Shown: positions 57,528 to 64,000 of the stretch, piece after piece
Layout: each line of letters starts with the position of its first letter
Numbering within the stretch: position 1 is the first letter of the stretch
Assembly: GCF_023223525.1 (NCBI RefSeq)
Contig: NZ_JALPRX010000078.1
Coordinates: 33,990 to 97,989, forward strand
Direction: 5' to 3'
DNA length: 64,000 bases
From: Roseomonas acroporae
Lineage (GTDB): Bacteria > Pseudomonadota > Alphaproteobacteria > Acetobacterales > Acetobacteraceae
Notes under the pieces: model-generated
Database searches by the model: none
What the model was told of the DNA's origin: nothing
What the model saw: the letters and a program-made list of their open reading frames with translations, nothing else
Position numbers and translations under genes: made by a program

Positions 57528-58058
57528 ATGTCGATCACGATGGAGGCCCCGCTGGAGACGCCGGCGGCCGTGCTGAGCCTGGAGCAGGCGCAGCAGTTCC
57601 TGTACCGCGAGGCGCGCTGCCTCGACGACAAGGACTGGGACGGCTGGCTCGCGCACTACGCCAGGGACGCCGAGTTCTGGATGCCGGCCTGGGACGACGA
57701 CGACCAGCTCGTCACCGACCCGCAGACCGAGGTCTCGCTGATCTGGTACGGCAACAAGGGTGGGCTGGAGGACCGCGTCTTCCGCATCCGCACCGAGCGT
57801 TCCAGCGCCACCAGCCTGCCCGAGCCGCGCACCTCGCACAACATCAGCAACGTCGAGATCCTCCGGCAGGAGGGCGGGCGCTGCGAGCTACGCTTCAACT
57901 GGGTGACCTTCAGCTACCGCTACAGGACCACGGACACCTATTTCGGCACCTCCTCCTACATGCTCGACACCACGGGGCCGCAGCCGCTCATCAAGCGCAA
58001 GAAGGTCGTGCTCAAGAACGACTACATCCACCACGTCGTCGACATCTACCATATCTGA
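57528..58058 (+). CDS. benB: Benzoate 1,2-dioxygenase small (beta) subunit
   Basis: A 176-residue beta subunit of the SnoaL-like fold: FLYREARCLDDKDWDGWLAHYARDAEFWMPAWDDDD and a C-terminal KRKKVVLKNDYIHHVVDIYHI typical of this subunit. It builds the alpha3beta3 oxygenase. It starts 3 bases after benA. Confidence 0.95.
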   Translation: MSITMEAPLETPAAVLSLEQAQQFLYREARCLDDKDWDGWLAHYARDAEFWMPAWDDDDQLVTDPQTEVSLIWYGNKGGLEDRVFRIRTERSSATSLPEPRTSHNISNVEILRQEGGRCELRFNWVTFSYRYRTTDTYFGTSSYMLDTTGPQPLIKRKKVVLKNDYIHHVVDIYHI

Positions 58059-58089
58059 ACCGACGCGGCGGCAGGCAGGGGAGGCGGCC

Positions 58090-59127
58090 ATGGGCCACAA
58101 CATCGCGCTCAACTTCGAGGACGGCGTCACGCGCTTCATCAACTGCGATGCGAGCGAGACGGTGGCGGACGCCTCCTACCGGATGGGCATCAACATCCCG
58201 CTCGACTGCCGGGACGGCGCCTGCGGCACCTGCAAGTGCCGCGTGGAATCCGGCGAGTACGACGGCGGCAGCTACATCGAGGACGCGCTGACCGACGAGG
58301 AGGCGGCCGAGGGCCTGGCCCTCGCCTGCCAGATGCGGCCGAGGACCGACCTCGTGGTGGGCATCCTCGCCTCCTCCGAGGTCTGCAAGACCAGGGGGCA
58401 GAGCTTCCAGGCGCGGATCGGATCGGTGGAGAAGCTCTCGGACACCTCCATCGCCTTCACCCTGGAGGGGGCGGGGCCGATCTCCTTCCTGCCGGGCCAG
58501 TACGTGAACGTGCTGGTGCCGGGGACCGAGGCGCGCCGCTCCTACTCCTTCAGCTCGCCGCCGGGAGCGGAGACGCAGTCCTTCCTGGTGCGCGACATCC
58601 CGCACGGGCTGATGAGCAGCTTCCTGCGCGGGGCGGCGCCCGGCACCCCGATCGAGTTCGTCGGCCCCTCCGGCAGCTTCTACCTGCGCGATGCGCGCCG
58701 GCCGCTGCTGTTCCTGGCCGGCGGCACCGGGCTCGCGCCGTTCCTGTCCATGCTGGGCAGGATCGCCGCCGAGGGCAGCGCGCAGCCGATCCACCTCGTC
58801 TACGGCGTGACCAACGACGCGGACCTGGTGGGGGTGGACCGGCTGGAGGAGTACGCCGCCCGCATCCCGGGCTTCACCTTCGCCACCGTGGTCGCGGCCG
58901 AGGCCAGCGCGCATCCGCGCAAGGGCTACGTCACCGCGCACATCGCGCCGGAGCAGTTGCATGGCGGCGAGGTGGACATCTACCTCTGCGGTCCGCCGCC
59001 GATGGTCGACGCGGTGCGCGACTGGCTCGCCGCGCAGGGCGTCACGCCGGCCAATTTCTACTACGAGAAGTTCTCCCCGAGCGGCGCCGTGAACGCCATC
59101 GGCGAGACGCACCGGGCGGCAGCGTGA
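58090..59127 (+). CDS. benC: Benzoate 1,2-dioxygenase reductase
   Basis: A 345-residue electron-transfer protein: an N-terminal plant-type [2Fe-2S] domain (DCRDGACGTCKCRVESG and LACQ, four Cys), a FAD domain with RRSYSFSSPPG and an NADH domain with LAGGTGLAPFLSMLG and CGPPPMVDAVRDWL. It moves electrons from NADH to BenAB. GGGGAGG precedes the ATG. Its stop overlaps benD by one base. Confidence 0.95.
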   Translation: MGHNIALNFEDGVTRFINCDASETVADASYRMGINIPLDCRDGACGTCKCRVESGEYDGGSYIEDALTDEEAAEGLALACQMRPRTDLVVGILASSEVCKTRGQSFQARIGSVEKLSDTSIAFTLEGAGPISFLPGQYVNVLVPGTEARRSYSFSSPPGAETQSFLVRDIPHGLMSSFLRGAAPGTPIEFVGPSGSFYLRDARRPLLFLAGGTGLAPFLSMLGRIAAEGSAQPIHLVYGVTNDADLVGVDRLEEYAARIPGFTFATVVAAEASAHPRKGYVTAHIAPEQLHGGEVDIYLCGPPPMVDAVRDWLAAQGVTPANFYYEKFSPSGAVNAIGETHRAAA

Positions 59128-59945
59128 TGGGCGGCGGCGTGATGGGCTCGGTGACGGAATTCCCGGGCCGCTTCGCCGGCAAGGTCGCGCTGGTGACCGG
59201 CGCGGCCCAGGGCATCGGCCGCAGCGTGGCGCTGCGCCTGGCGCGCGAGGGCGGCAGCGTGGTGCTGGTGGACCGCTCCCCGCTGGTCGAGGAGGTGCGG
59301 CACGAGGCGGAGGCGGCGGGCGCCGTGGCGATCGCCGTCACCGCCGACCTCGAGACCTATGCCGGTGCCGAGGCGGCGGTGTCGGGGGCGACGGAACGCT
59401 TCGGGCGCCTCGACATCCTGGTCAACAACGTCGGCGGCACGATCTGGGCCATGCCCTACGCGCACTACGCCGAGGCGCAGATCGAGGCCGAGATTCGCCG
59501 CTCGCTGTTCCCGACGCTATGGTGCTGCCGCGCCGCGCTGCCGGCGATGCTGGAATCGGGCGGCGGGGCGATCGTCAACGTCTCCTCGGTCGCGACGCGC
59601 GGCCTCAACCGCGTGCCCTACGCGGCGGCGAAGGGCGGGGTGAACGCGATCACCGCCTGCCTCGCCTGGGAGTATGCCGGGCAGGGCATCCGGGTGAACG
59701 CCGTCGCGCCGGGCGGCACGGAGGCGCCGCCGCGGCGCATCCCGCGCAACGCCGCGGCGCCCGAGCAGAGCGAGCAGGAGCGGCGCTGGTGGGGCGAGGT
59801 GGTGGCGCAGACCAAGGCGTCGAGCCTGCTGCACCGCTACGGCACCACCGAGGAGCAGGCGGCGGCGATCCTGTTCCTGGCTTCCGACGAGGCCTCCTAC
59901 GTCACGGGCGTCACCCTGCCCGTGGCGGGCGGCGACCTCGGCTGA
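59127..59945 (+). CDS. benD: cis-1,2-dihydroxycyclohexa-3,5-diene-1-carboxylate dehydrogenase
   Basis: A 272-residue short-chain dehydrogenase: cofactor motif VTGAAQGIGRS, LVNNVGG, the catalytic Ser region VNVSSVATRG and the YAAAKGG pair. It oxidises the benzoate cis-diol with NAD+ and releases CO2 to give catechol. ATG at 59127 overlaps the benC stop (TGATG); an ATG five codons later (MGSVTEF) is an alternative start. Confidence 0.93.
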   Translation: MGGGVMGSVTEFPGRFAGKVALVTGAAQGIGRSVALRLAREGGSVVLVDRSPLVEEVRHEAEAAGAVAIAVTADLETYAGAEAAVSGATERFGRLDILVNNVGGTIWAMPYAHYAEAQIEAEIRRSLFPTLWCCRAALPAMLESGGGAIVNVSSVATRGLNRVPYAAAKGGVNAITACLAWEYAGQGIRVNAVAPGGTEAPPRRIPRNAAAPEQSEQERRWWGEVVAQTKASSLLHRYGTTEEQAAAILFLASDEASYVTGVTLPVAGGDLG

Positions 59946-59982
59946 CCAACGGCGGCCGGACCGCTTCCGGCCACAACACGAA

Positions 59983-60009
59983 CGGCCCCCGCGACATGCC
60001 CCGGGGCCG
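59983..60009 (+). terminator. Hairpin between benD and catA
   Basis: Arms CGGCCCC and GGGGCCG enclose a 13-base loop. No T-run follows, and the catA ribosome site comes directly after. It could weaken read-through or mark an mRNA processing site between the ben and cat parts. Confidence 0.35.
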
Positions 60010-60024
60010 CAAGGGATGGAACCG

Positions 60025-60954
60025 ATGACCGATACCGTGATGAACAAGCCCGAGGTGCGGACGCTGCTGGACAAGGCCAGCGGCTTCGACCAGGCGAAGG
60101 GCGACGACCGTGCGAAGAAGATCATGCACCGCGTCGTCTCCGACATCTTCCGGATCATCGAGGATTTCGACCTGCAGCCGAGCGAGGTCTGGGCGGCGGT
60201 GGACTACCTGACCCGCGTGGGCCAGGCGAACGAGGGCGGCCTGCTGGTGGCCGGGCTCGGCCTCGAGACCTTCCTCGACATCCGCATGGACGAGGCCGAG
60301 AAGCAGGCCGGCATCGAGGGCGGCACGCCGCGCACCATCGAGGGGCCGCTCTACATCGCCGGCGCGCCGCTCAGCAAGGGCGAGGCGCGGCTCGACAACG
60401 GCCACGAGGCCGGCGAGGTGCTGTTCATGGAAGGCCAGGTGCGCGACACCGAGGGCCGGCCGGTGGCCGGCGCCATCGTGGATGTCTGGCACGCCAACAC
60501 GCTCGGCGGCTACTCCTTCTTCGATCCCTCGCAGGAGGCGTTCAATTTCCGCCGCCGCATCGAGACGGATGCCGAGGGGCGCTACCGCTTCCGCTCCATC
60601 CTGCCCTCGGGCTACGGCCTGCCGCCGGAGGGGCCGACCCAGGCGCTGCTCAACCATCTCGGCCGCCACGGCAACCGCCCGGCGCACATCCACTTCTTCG
60701 TCACCGCGCCGGGCTTCCGCAAGCTGACCACGCAGATCAACATCGACGGCGACAAGTACCTGCACGACGACTTCGCCTTCGCCACGCGCGACGAGCTGAT
60801 CCCGCCCGTGAGCCGCATCGACGACGCGGCGGAGGTCCGCCGGCGCGGCCTGAACGCGCCCTTCGCCGAGATCACCTTCGACTTCGTGCTGAACCGCGAC
60901 GAGGCGAAGGGCCCGAGCCCCGAGGTGCAGCGCACCCACGCCGAGGCGGCCTGA
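60025..60954 (+). CDS. catA: Catechol 1,2-dioxygenase
   Basis: A 309-residue intradiol dioxygenase. The Fe(III) ligands fit Tyr163 (GGYSFFD), Tyr197 (PSGYGLPP), His221 and His223 (RPAHIHFF), with spacing close to known CatA enzymes. The N-terminal helical linker domain (TLLDKASGFDQAKGDDRAKKIMHRVV) forms the dimer interface. It cuts catechol to cis,cis-muconate. An ATG three codons upstream (60016) is also possible. Confidence 0.96.
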   Translation: MTDTVMNKPEVRTLLDKASGFDQAKGDDRAKKIMHRVVSDIFRIIEDFDLQPSEVWAAVDYLTRVGQANEGGLLVAGLGLETFLDIRMDEAEKQAGIEGGTPRTIEGPLYIAGAPLSKGEARLDNGHEAGEVLFMEGQVRDTEGRPVAGAIVDVWHANTLGGYSFFDPSQEAFNFRRRIETDAEGRYRFRSILPSGYGLPPEGPTQALLNHLGRHGNRPAHIHFFVTAPGFRKLTTQINIDGDKYLHDDFAFATRDELIPPVSRIDDAAEVRRRGLNAPFAEITFDFVLNRDEAKGPSPEVQRTHAEAA

Positions 60955-60960
60955 CCCTCC

Positions 60961-60986
60961 GGCCCGGCCGGGGAACCGGCCGGGCC
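60961..60986 (+). terminator. Strong GNRA-loop hairpin between catA and catB
   Basis: A perfect 11-bp stem (GGCCCGGCCGG paired with CCGGCCGGGCC) closes on the tetraloop GGAA, which fits the GNRA form. It begins 6 bases after the catA stop and has no T-run, so it is more likely an attenuator, processing site or mRNA stabiliser than a full terminator. Confidence 0.6.
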
Positions 60987-61013
60987 GCCACTCTCCAGCG
61001 TCCGGAGACCAGC

Positions 61014-62186
61014 ATGCTCGACACCGTCCAGGCCGCCCCCGAGGACACCCCGGCCGAGTTGCGGCGGGACCTCGCCATCGCCGCGATCGACGCCACCATC
61101 GTGGACGTGCCGACGGTACGGCGGCACAAGCTCTCGCAGACCTCCGTCACGGCGCAGAGCTACGTCATCGTGCGGCTCCGCCTCGCGGGCGGCGCCGAGG
61201 GCATCGGCGAGGCCGCCACCCTCGGCGGGCCGCGCTGGAGCGAGGAGAGCGTCGAGGCCATGAAGGCCAACATCGACGCCTATCTCGCCCCCGCCGTGCT
61301 CGGCCAGCCCGCCGACCGCTTCGAGGCGCTCGGCCTGCGCCTCGACCAGGCGGCCAAGCGCAACAACGCCGCCAAGGCCGCGATCGAGACGGCGGCCTTC
61401 GACGCGGTCGGCCGGGCGCTCGGCCTGCCGGTCAGCGCGCTGCTCGGCGGCGCCTCGCGCGACCGCATCCCGGTGCTCTGGACCCTCGCCTCGGGCGATC
61501 CGGCGCAGGAGATCGAGGAGGCGGAACGCAAGCTCGCCGCGCGGCTGCACCGCACCTTCAAGGTCAAGATCGGCGCGCTGGCGCCGGCGGCCGACATGGC
61601 GCGGATGCGGCGGCTGGCCCAGGCGCTGGCAGGCCGCGCCGAGCTGATCGTCGACGCCAACCAGGCCTGGGACGAGACCACCGCCGCGCGCTGCCTGCCG
61701 CAGCTCGCCGAGATGGGCGTGGCGCTGGTCGAGCAGCCGGTGCCGGCCTGGAACCTCGGCGCCATGGCGCGGCTGCGGGCGCGGCCGGGCACGCCGCCGC
61801 TGCTGGCCGACGAATGCGTGTTCGACGCGCACGACATGCTGGCCGTGGCGCAGGCGGCGGCGGCGGATGCCGTCTCGCTGAAGCTGGTCAAGCATGCCGG
61901 GCTGCTCGGCCTGCGCCGCGTGGCGTCGGTGGCCGAGGCGGCCGGCATCGGCCTCTACGGCGGCTGCCTGCTGGAAAGCTCCGTCGGCGCCGCCGCGCAC
62001 CTGCAGGTCTTCTCGACCTTCCGCGCGCTGGAATGGGGCTGCGAGCATTTCGGCCCGCAGATCCTCACCGGCGACCTCGTCACCGAGCCGCTGCGCTTCG
62101 AGGACTTCCACGTCCACCTGCCGTCCGGGCCGGGCCTCGGCGTGACGCTCGATCCCGCCGCCCTGCGCCGCTACGCGCGCCCGTAG
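61014..62186 (+). CDS. catB: Muconate cycloisomerase (enolase superfamily), copy 2
   Basis: A 390-residue enzyme with KVK in TFKVKIGAL, metal ligands in VDANQAWDE, EQPVPAW and LADECV, and the opposite-face Lys in SLKLVKHAG. It follows catA by 59 bases. Compared with copy 1 (35807-36955) it is clearly homologous but diverged (for example SGDPAQEIEEAERKLAARLHR against SGDTDRDIEEGERALAERRHR), so the two are old paralogues. The metal-ligand segment reads ADEC here and ADEG in copy 1. Confidence 0.93.
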   Translation: MLDTVQAAPEDTPAELRRDLAIAAIDATIVDVPTVRRHKLSQTSVTAQSYVIVRLRLAGGAEGIGEAATLGGPRWSEESVEAMKANIDAYLAPAVLGQPADRFEALGLRLDQAAKRNNAAKAAIETAAFDAVGRALGLPVSALLGGASRDRIPVLWTLASGDPAQEIEEAERKLAARLHRTFKVKIGALAPAADMARMRRLAQALAGRAELIVDANQAWDETTAARCLPQLAEMGVALVEQPVPAWNLGAMARLRARPGTPPLLADECVFDAHDMLAVAQAAAADAVSLKLVKHAGLLGLRRVASVAEAAGIGLYGGCLLESSVGAAAHLQVFSTFRALEWGCEHFGPQILTGDLVTEPLRFEDFHVHLPSGPGLGVTLDPAALRRYARP

Positions 62187-62395
62187 GAACGCGGGCGGCC
62201 GGCGGGCGGGGCGGCGCGCCGGCGCCGCCCGCCCACCGGCCGCCTCGCCGCCAGCCCGCGAGGGGGTTCGCCGCCGGTAGCGGCCTCCCGCCTCGCGACG
62301 CAGCCAGCCTCGCCAGCCGGAATGCCGCGGCGCCGCCTGCCGGCACGCGCGCGACCAGGCCTGAAGCCATAACGTTCTGAAGGAGAAACGACAAG

Positions 62396-63748
62396 ATGAC
62401 GCCCGCCGGGACCGTCGACATCCAGGAATTCATCAACTCGCGCCGCCTCTCGGGCTACCAGCTCACCGTGCTGGTGCTCTGCTTCCTCGTCGTCGCCGTG
62501 GACGGCTTCGACACCGCCGCCGTGGGCTACATCGCCCCGGCGCTGCGGGCGCAGTGGCAGGTGACGCCGCCGCAGCTCGCGCCGCTGTTCGGCGCCGGGC
62601 TGTTCGGCCTGATGGCCGGCGCCTTCATCTTCGGCCCGCTGGCCGACAAGGTGGGCCGGCGCGCGGTGCTGATCTTCGCCACCGCCGCCTTCGGCCTGGC
62701 CAGCGTGCTCTCCGCGACCGCGACCAGCATCGAGATGCTGACGTTCTGGCGCTTCGTGACCGGCATCGGCCTGGGCGGCGCGATGCCGAGCGCCATCACC
62801 CTCACCTCGGAATACTGCCCCGAGCGCAACCGCTCGCTGCTCGTGATGGCCATGTTCTGCGGCTTCACCCTGGGCGGCGCGCTGGGCGGGCTGAGCGCCG
62901 CGGCGCTGATCGCGGATTTCGGCTGGCAGGGCGTGCTGGTGCTCGGCGGCGTGATGCCGCTGGTGCTGGCCGTGGTGCTGCTGTTCGTCCTGCCGGAATC
63001 GGTGCGCTACCTCGTGCTCAAGGGCGGCCAGGACGCCAGGGTCGCCGCCATCCTGCGCCGCGTCGATCCCTCGGCGCCGCTGGACGGGGCGCGCTTCGTC
63101 GGCATCCGGCCCGGCAAGGGCTCGCCGGTGCGGCAGCTCTTCGCCCCGGGGCTCGCCGCCGGCACGCTGCTGCTCTGGACCACCTTCTTCATGAGCCTGC
63201 TGGTCTTCTACCTGCTGACGAGCTGGCTGCCGACCCTGCTGAACGGCAGCGGCCAGACCGTCCGCTCCGCCTCGCTGATCGCGCTGATGCTGCCGATCGG
63301 CAGCACGGTCGGCGCCATCGGGATCGGCCTGCTGATGGACCGGCTGAACCCGCACGCCGTGCTCGCCGGCAGCTACGCCCTCGCGGCGGCCTTCATCCTG
63401 CTGCTCGGCGCCTCGACCGGCTCCACCGGCATGCTGGTGCTGGCGGTGTTCGGCGCCGGCGTCGGCACCGGCGGGTCGCAGATCGGCATCAACGCCCTCG
63501 CGGCCGCCTTCTACCCGACGGCGAGCCGCGCCACGGGCGTGAGCTGGGCCAATGCCGTCGGCCGCACTGGCTCGGTGCTGGGCTCCATGGTCGGCGGCCA
63601 GCTCCTGGCGATGGGCTGGAGCCTGGCCACGGTGTTCAGCGTCGCCGCCATCCCGGCCGCGATCGCCGCCCTGGCCATCCTGGCCAAGGGACGGGTCGGC
63701 CGCGTGGTGCCGGCCGCCGTGCCGGCGGCGGAAGCCGCCGGGCGATAG
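62396..63748 (+). CDS. benK: Aromatic acid:H+ symporter, BenK/PcaK-type MFS transporter
   Basis: A 450-residue carrier of the AAHS family with 12 membrane segments. The first helix carries VDGFDTAAVGYIAPAL with the family's DGFD, the loop 2-3 motif is GPLADKVGRRAVL and the loop 8-9 equivalent GIGLLMDRLNPHAVL. Its place at the end of the ben-cat run suggests benzoate uptake. A 209-base gap without a gene separates it from catB. Its stop codon TAG is the first three bases of the 107-bp repeat. Confidence 0.9.
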   Translation: MTPAGTVDIQEFINSRRLSGYQLTVLVLCFLVVAVDGFDTAAVGYIAPALRAQWQVTPPQLAPLFGAGLFGLMAGAFIFGPLADKVGRRAVLIFATAAFGLASVLSATATSIEMLTFWRFVTGIGLGGAMPSAITLTSEYCPERNRSLLVMAMFCGFTLGGALGGLSAAALIADFGWQGVLVLGGVMPLVLAVVLLFVLPESVRYLVLKGGQDARVAAILRRVDPSAPLDGARFVGIRPGKGSPVRQLFAPGLAAGTLLLWTTFFMSLLVFYLLTSWLPTLLNGSGQTVRSASLIALMLPIGSTVGAIGIGLLMDRLNPHAVLAGSYALAAAFILLLGASTGSTGMLVLAVFGAGVGTGGSQIGINALAAAFYPTASRATGVSWANAVGRTGSVLGSMVGGQLLAMGWSLATVFSVAAIPAAIAALAILAKGRVGRVVPAAVPAAEAAGR

Positions 63749-63852
63749 AGCATTTTCAAGCTGAGCGTCCTCGCTCAGCGGCTCGGAAAATGCGAAAAAT
63801 CAAAAGGCTAGAGCCGTTCCGGCCTGATACAGTCAGGCTGGATCGGCTCTAG
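63746..63852 (+). repeat. 107-bp double-hairpin repeat overlapping the benK stop codon
   Basis: This copy differs from the one at 8453-8559 (opposite strand) at two positions. It contains GCATTTTC...GAAAATGC around the perfect stem GCTGAGCG-TCCT-CGCTCAGC, then CTAGAGCCG...CGGCTCTAG around GCCTGA/TCAGGC. Like the other copy it starts with the stop codon TAG of the gene it follows. It may act as a transcription end point; the T-rich side faces the opposite strand. Confidence 0.9.
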
Positions 63853-64000
63853 GCACGCGGCGCCGCCGCCCCTCTCGCGGGTGGCGGCACCCGCCCCTCC
63901 GGGGCGGCCGTACCCGCCGGGCCCGACGAGCGTCAGGCATGGCGGCGGAGGCGGCGCCCGCGATCGCGGGCGCCGCGGATCGTCCTCGTCGGCCCCGGGC

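Overview
The window looks like chromosome from a high-GC alphaproteobacterium of the Acetobacteraceae, most like Roseomonas and its relatives. Supporting signs are the very GC-rich codon use, an F1-ATPase operon (atpHAGDC) that stands apart from any F0 genes, seven orphan Bug/TctC-type periplasmic solute receptors, and several aromatic-acid catabolism clusters. The genus is inferred from gene content. No rRNA, tRNA, phage, transposase or CRISPR array was recognised.

Layout. 1-8 kb: the tail of rppH, a GH10 xylanase, a ferritin-like diiron protein, then atpC-D-G-A-H, with all of these genes except rppH on the minus strand. 8-12.4 kb: a composite palindromic repeat element, then cydC and cydD without cydAB. 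12.9-24.2 kb: a dehydrogenase, four Bug receptors, a LigI-type 2-pyrone-4,6-dicarboxylate lactonase, a LysR regulator, a type I extradiol dioxygenase, a LigJ-type 4-oxalomesaconate hydratase and a ModA-like binding protein. These look like pieces of a protocatechuate/gallate 4,5-cleavage route. 24.4-29.9 kb: small unrelated genes, namely an Flp pilin, a proline iminopeptidase, a zinc-ribbon protein, a ZnuA-like receptor with a Zur box on its start codon, a DUF883 protein and an aldehyde dehydrogenase remnant. 30-38 kb: two MFS transporters, an Ldh2-type dehydrogenase, Bug, catC and catB on the minus strand, with a divergent LysR gene. 38.2-46.4 kb: a complete kdp potassium-uptake operon, a small ORF followed by kdpF-A-B-C-D-E. 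46.6-53.2 kb: a minus-strand cluster (PyrD-like flavoprotein, two Bug receptors, cupin, DUF6282 protein) facing an IclR regulator; I cannot assign its substrate. 53.5-63.8 kb: an AraC regulator, a BenM-like LysR regulator, then bfd-like ferredoxin, benA, benB, benC, benD, catA, catB and a benK-type transporter.

How it works together. The ben-cat cluster should import benzoate, dihydroxylate it to a cis-diol, oxidise that to catechol and carry it through ortho cleavage to muconolactone. The isomerase for the next step (catC) is not in this cluster but 25 kb away beside a second catB. A perfect ATAC-N7-GTAT site, the BenM/CatM operator form, lies next to an apparent CTG start of the BenM-like gene.

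The strongest non-genic signal is a family of structured repeats. A 107-bp double-hairpin element occurs at 8453-8559 and 63746-63852 with only two differences. In both places its first three bases are the TAG stop codon of the preceding gene. A diverged third copy, with paired compensatory changes in its hairpin, forms the other arm of an inverted-repeat element at 8248-8559. Short GC palindromes and 13-20 bp tandem repeats are scattered through other intergenic gaps.
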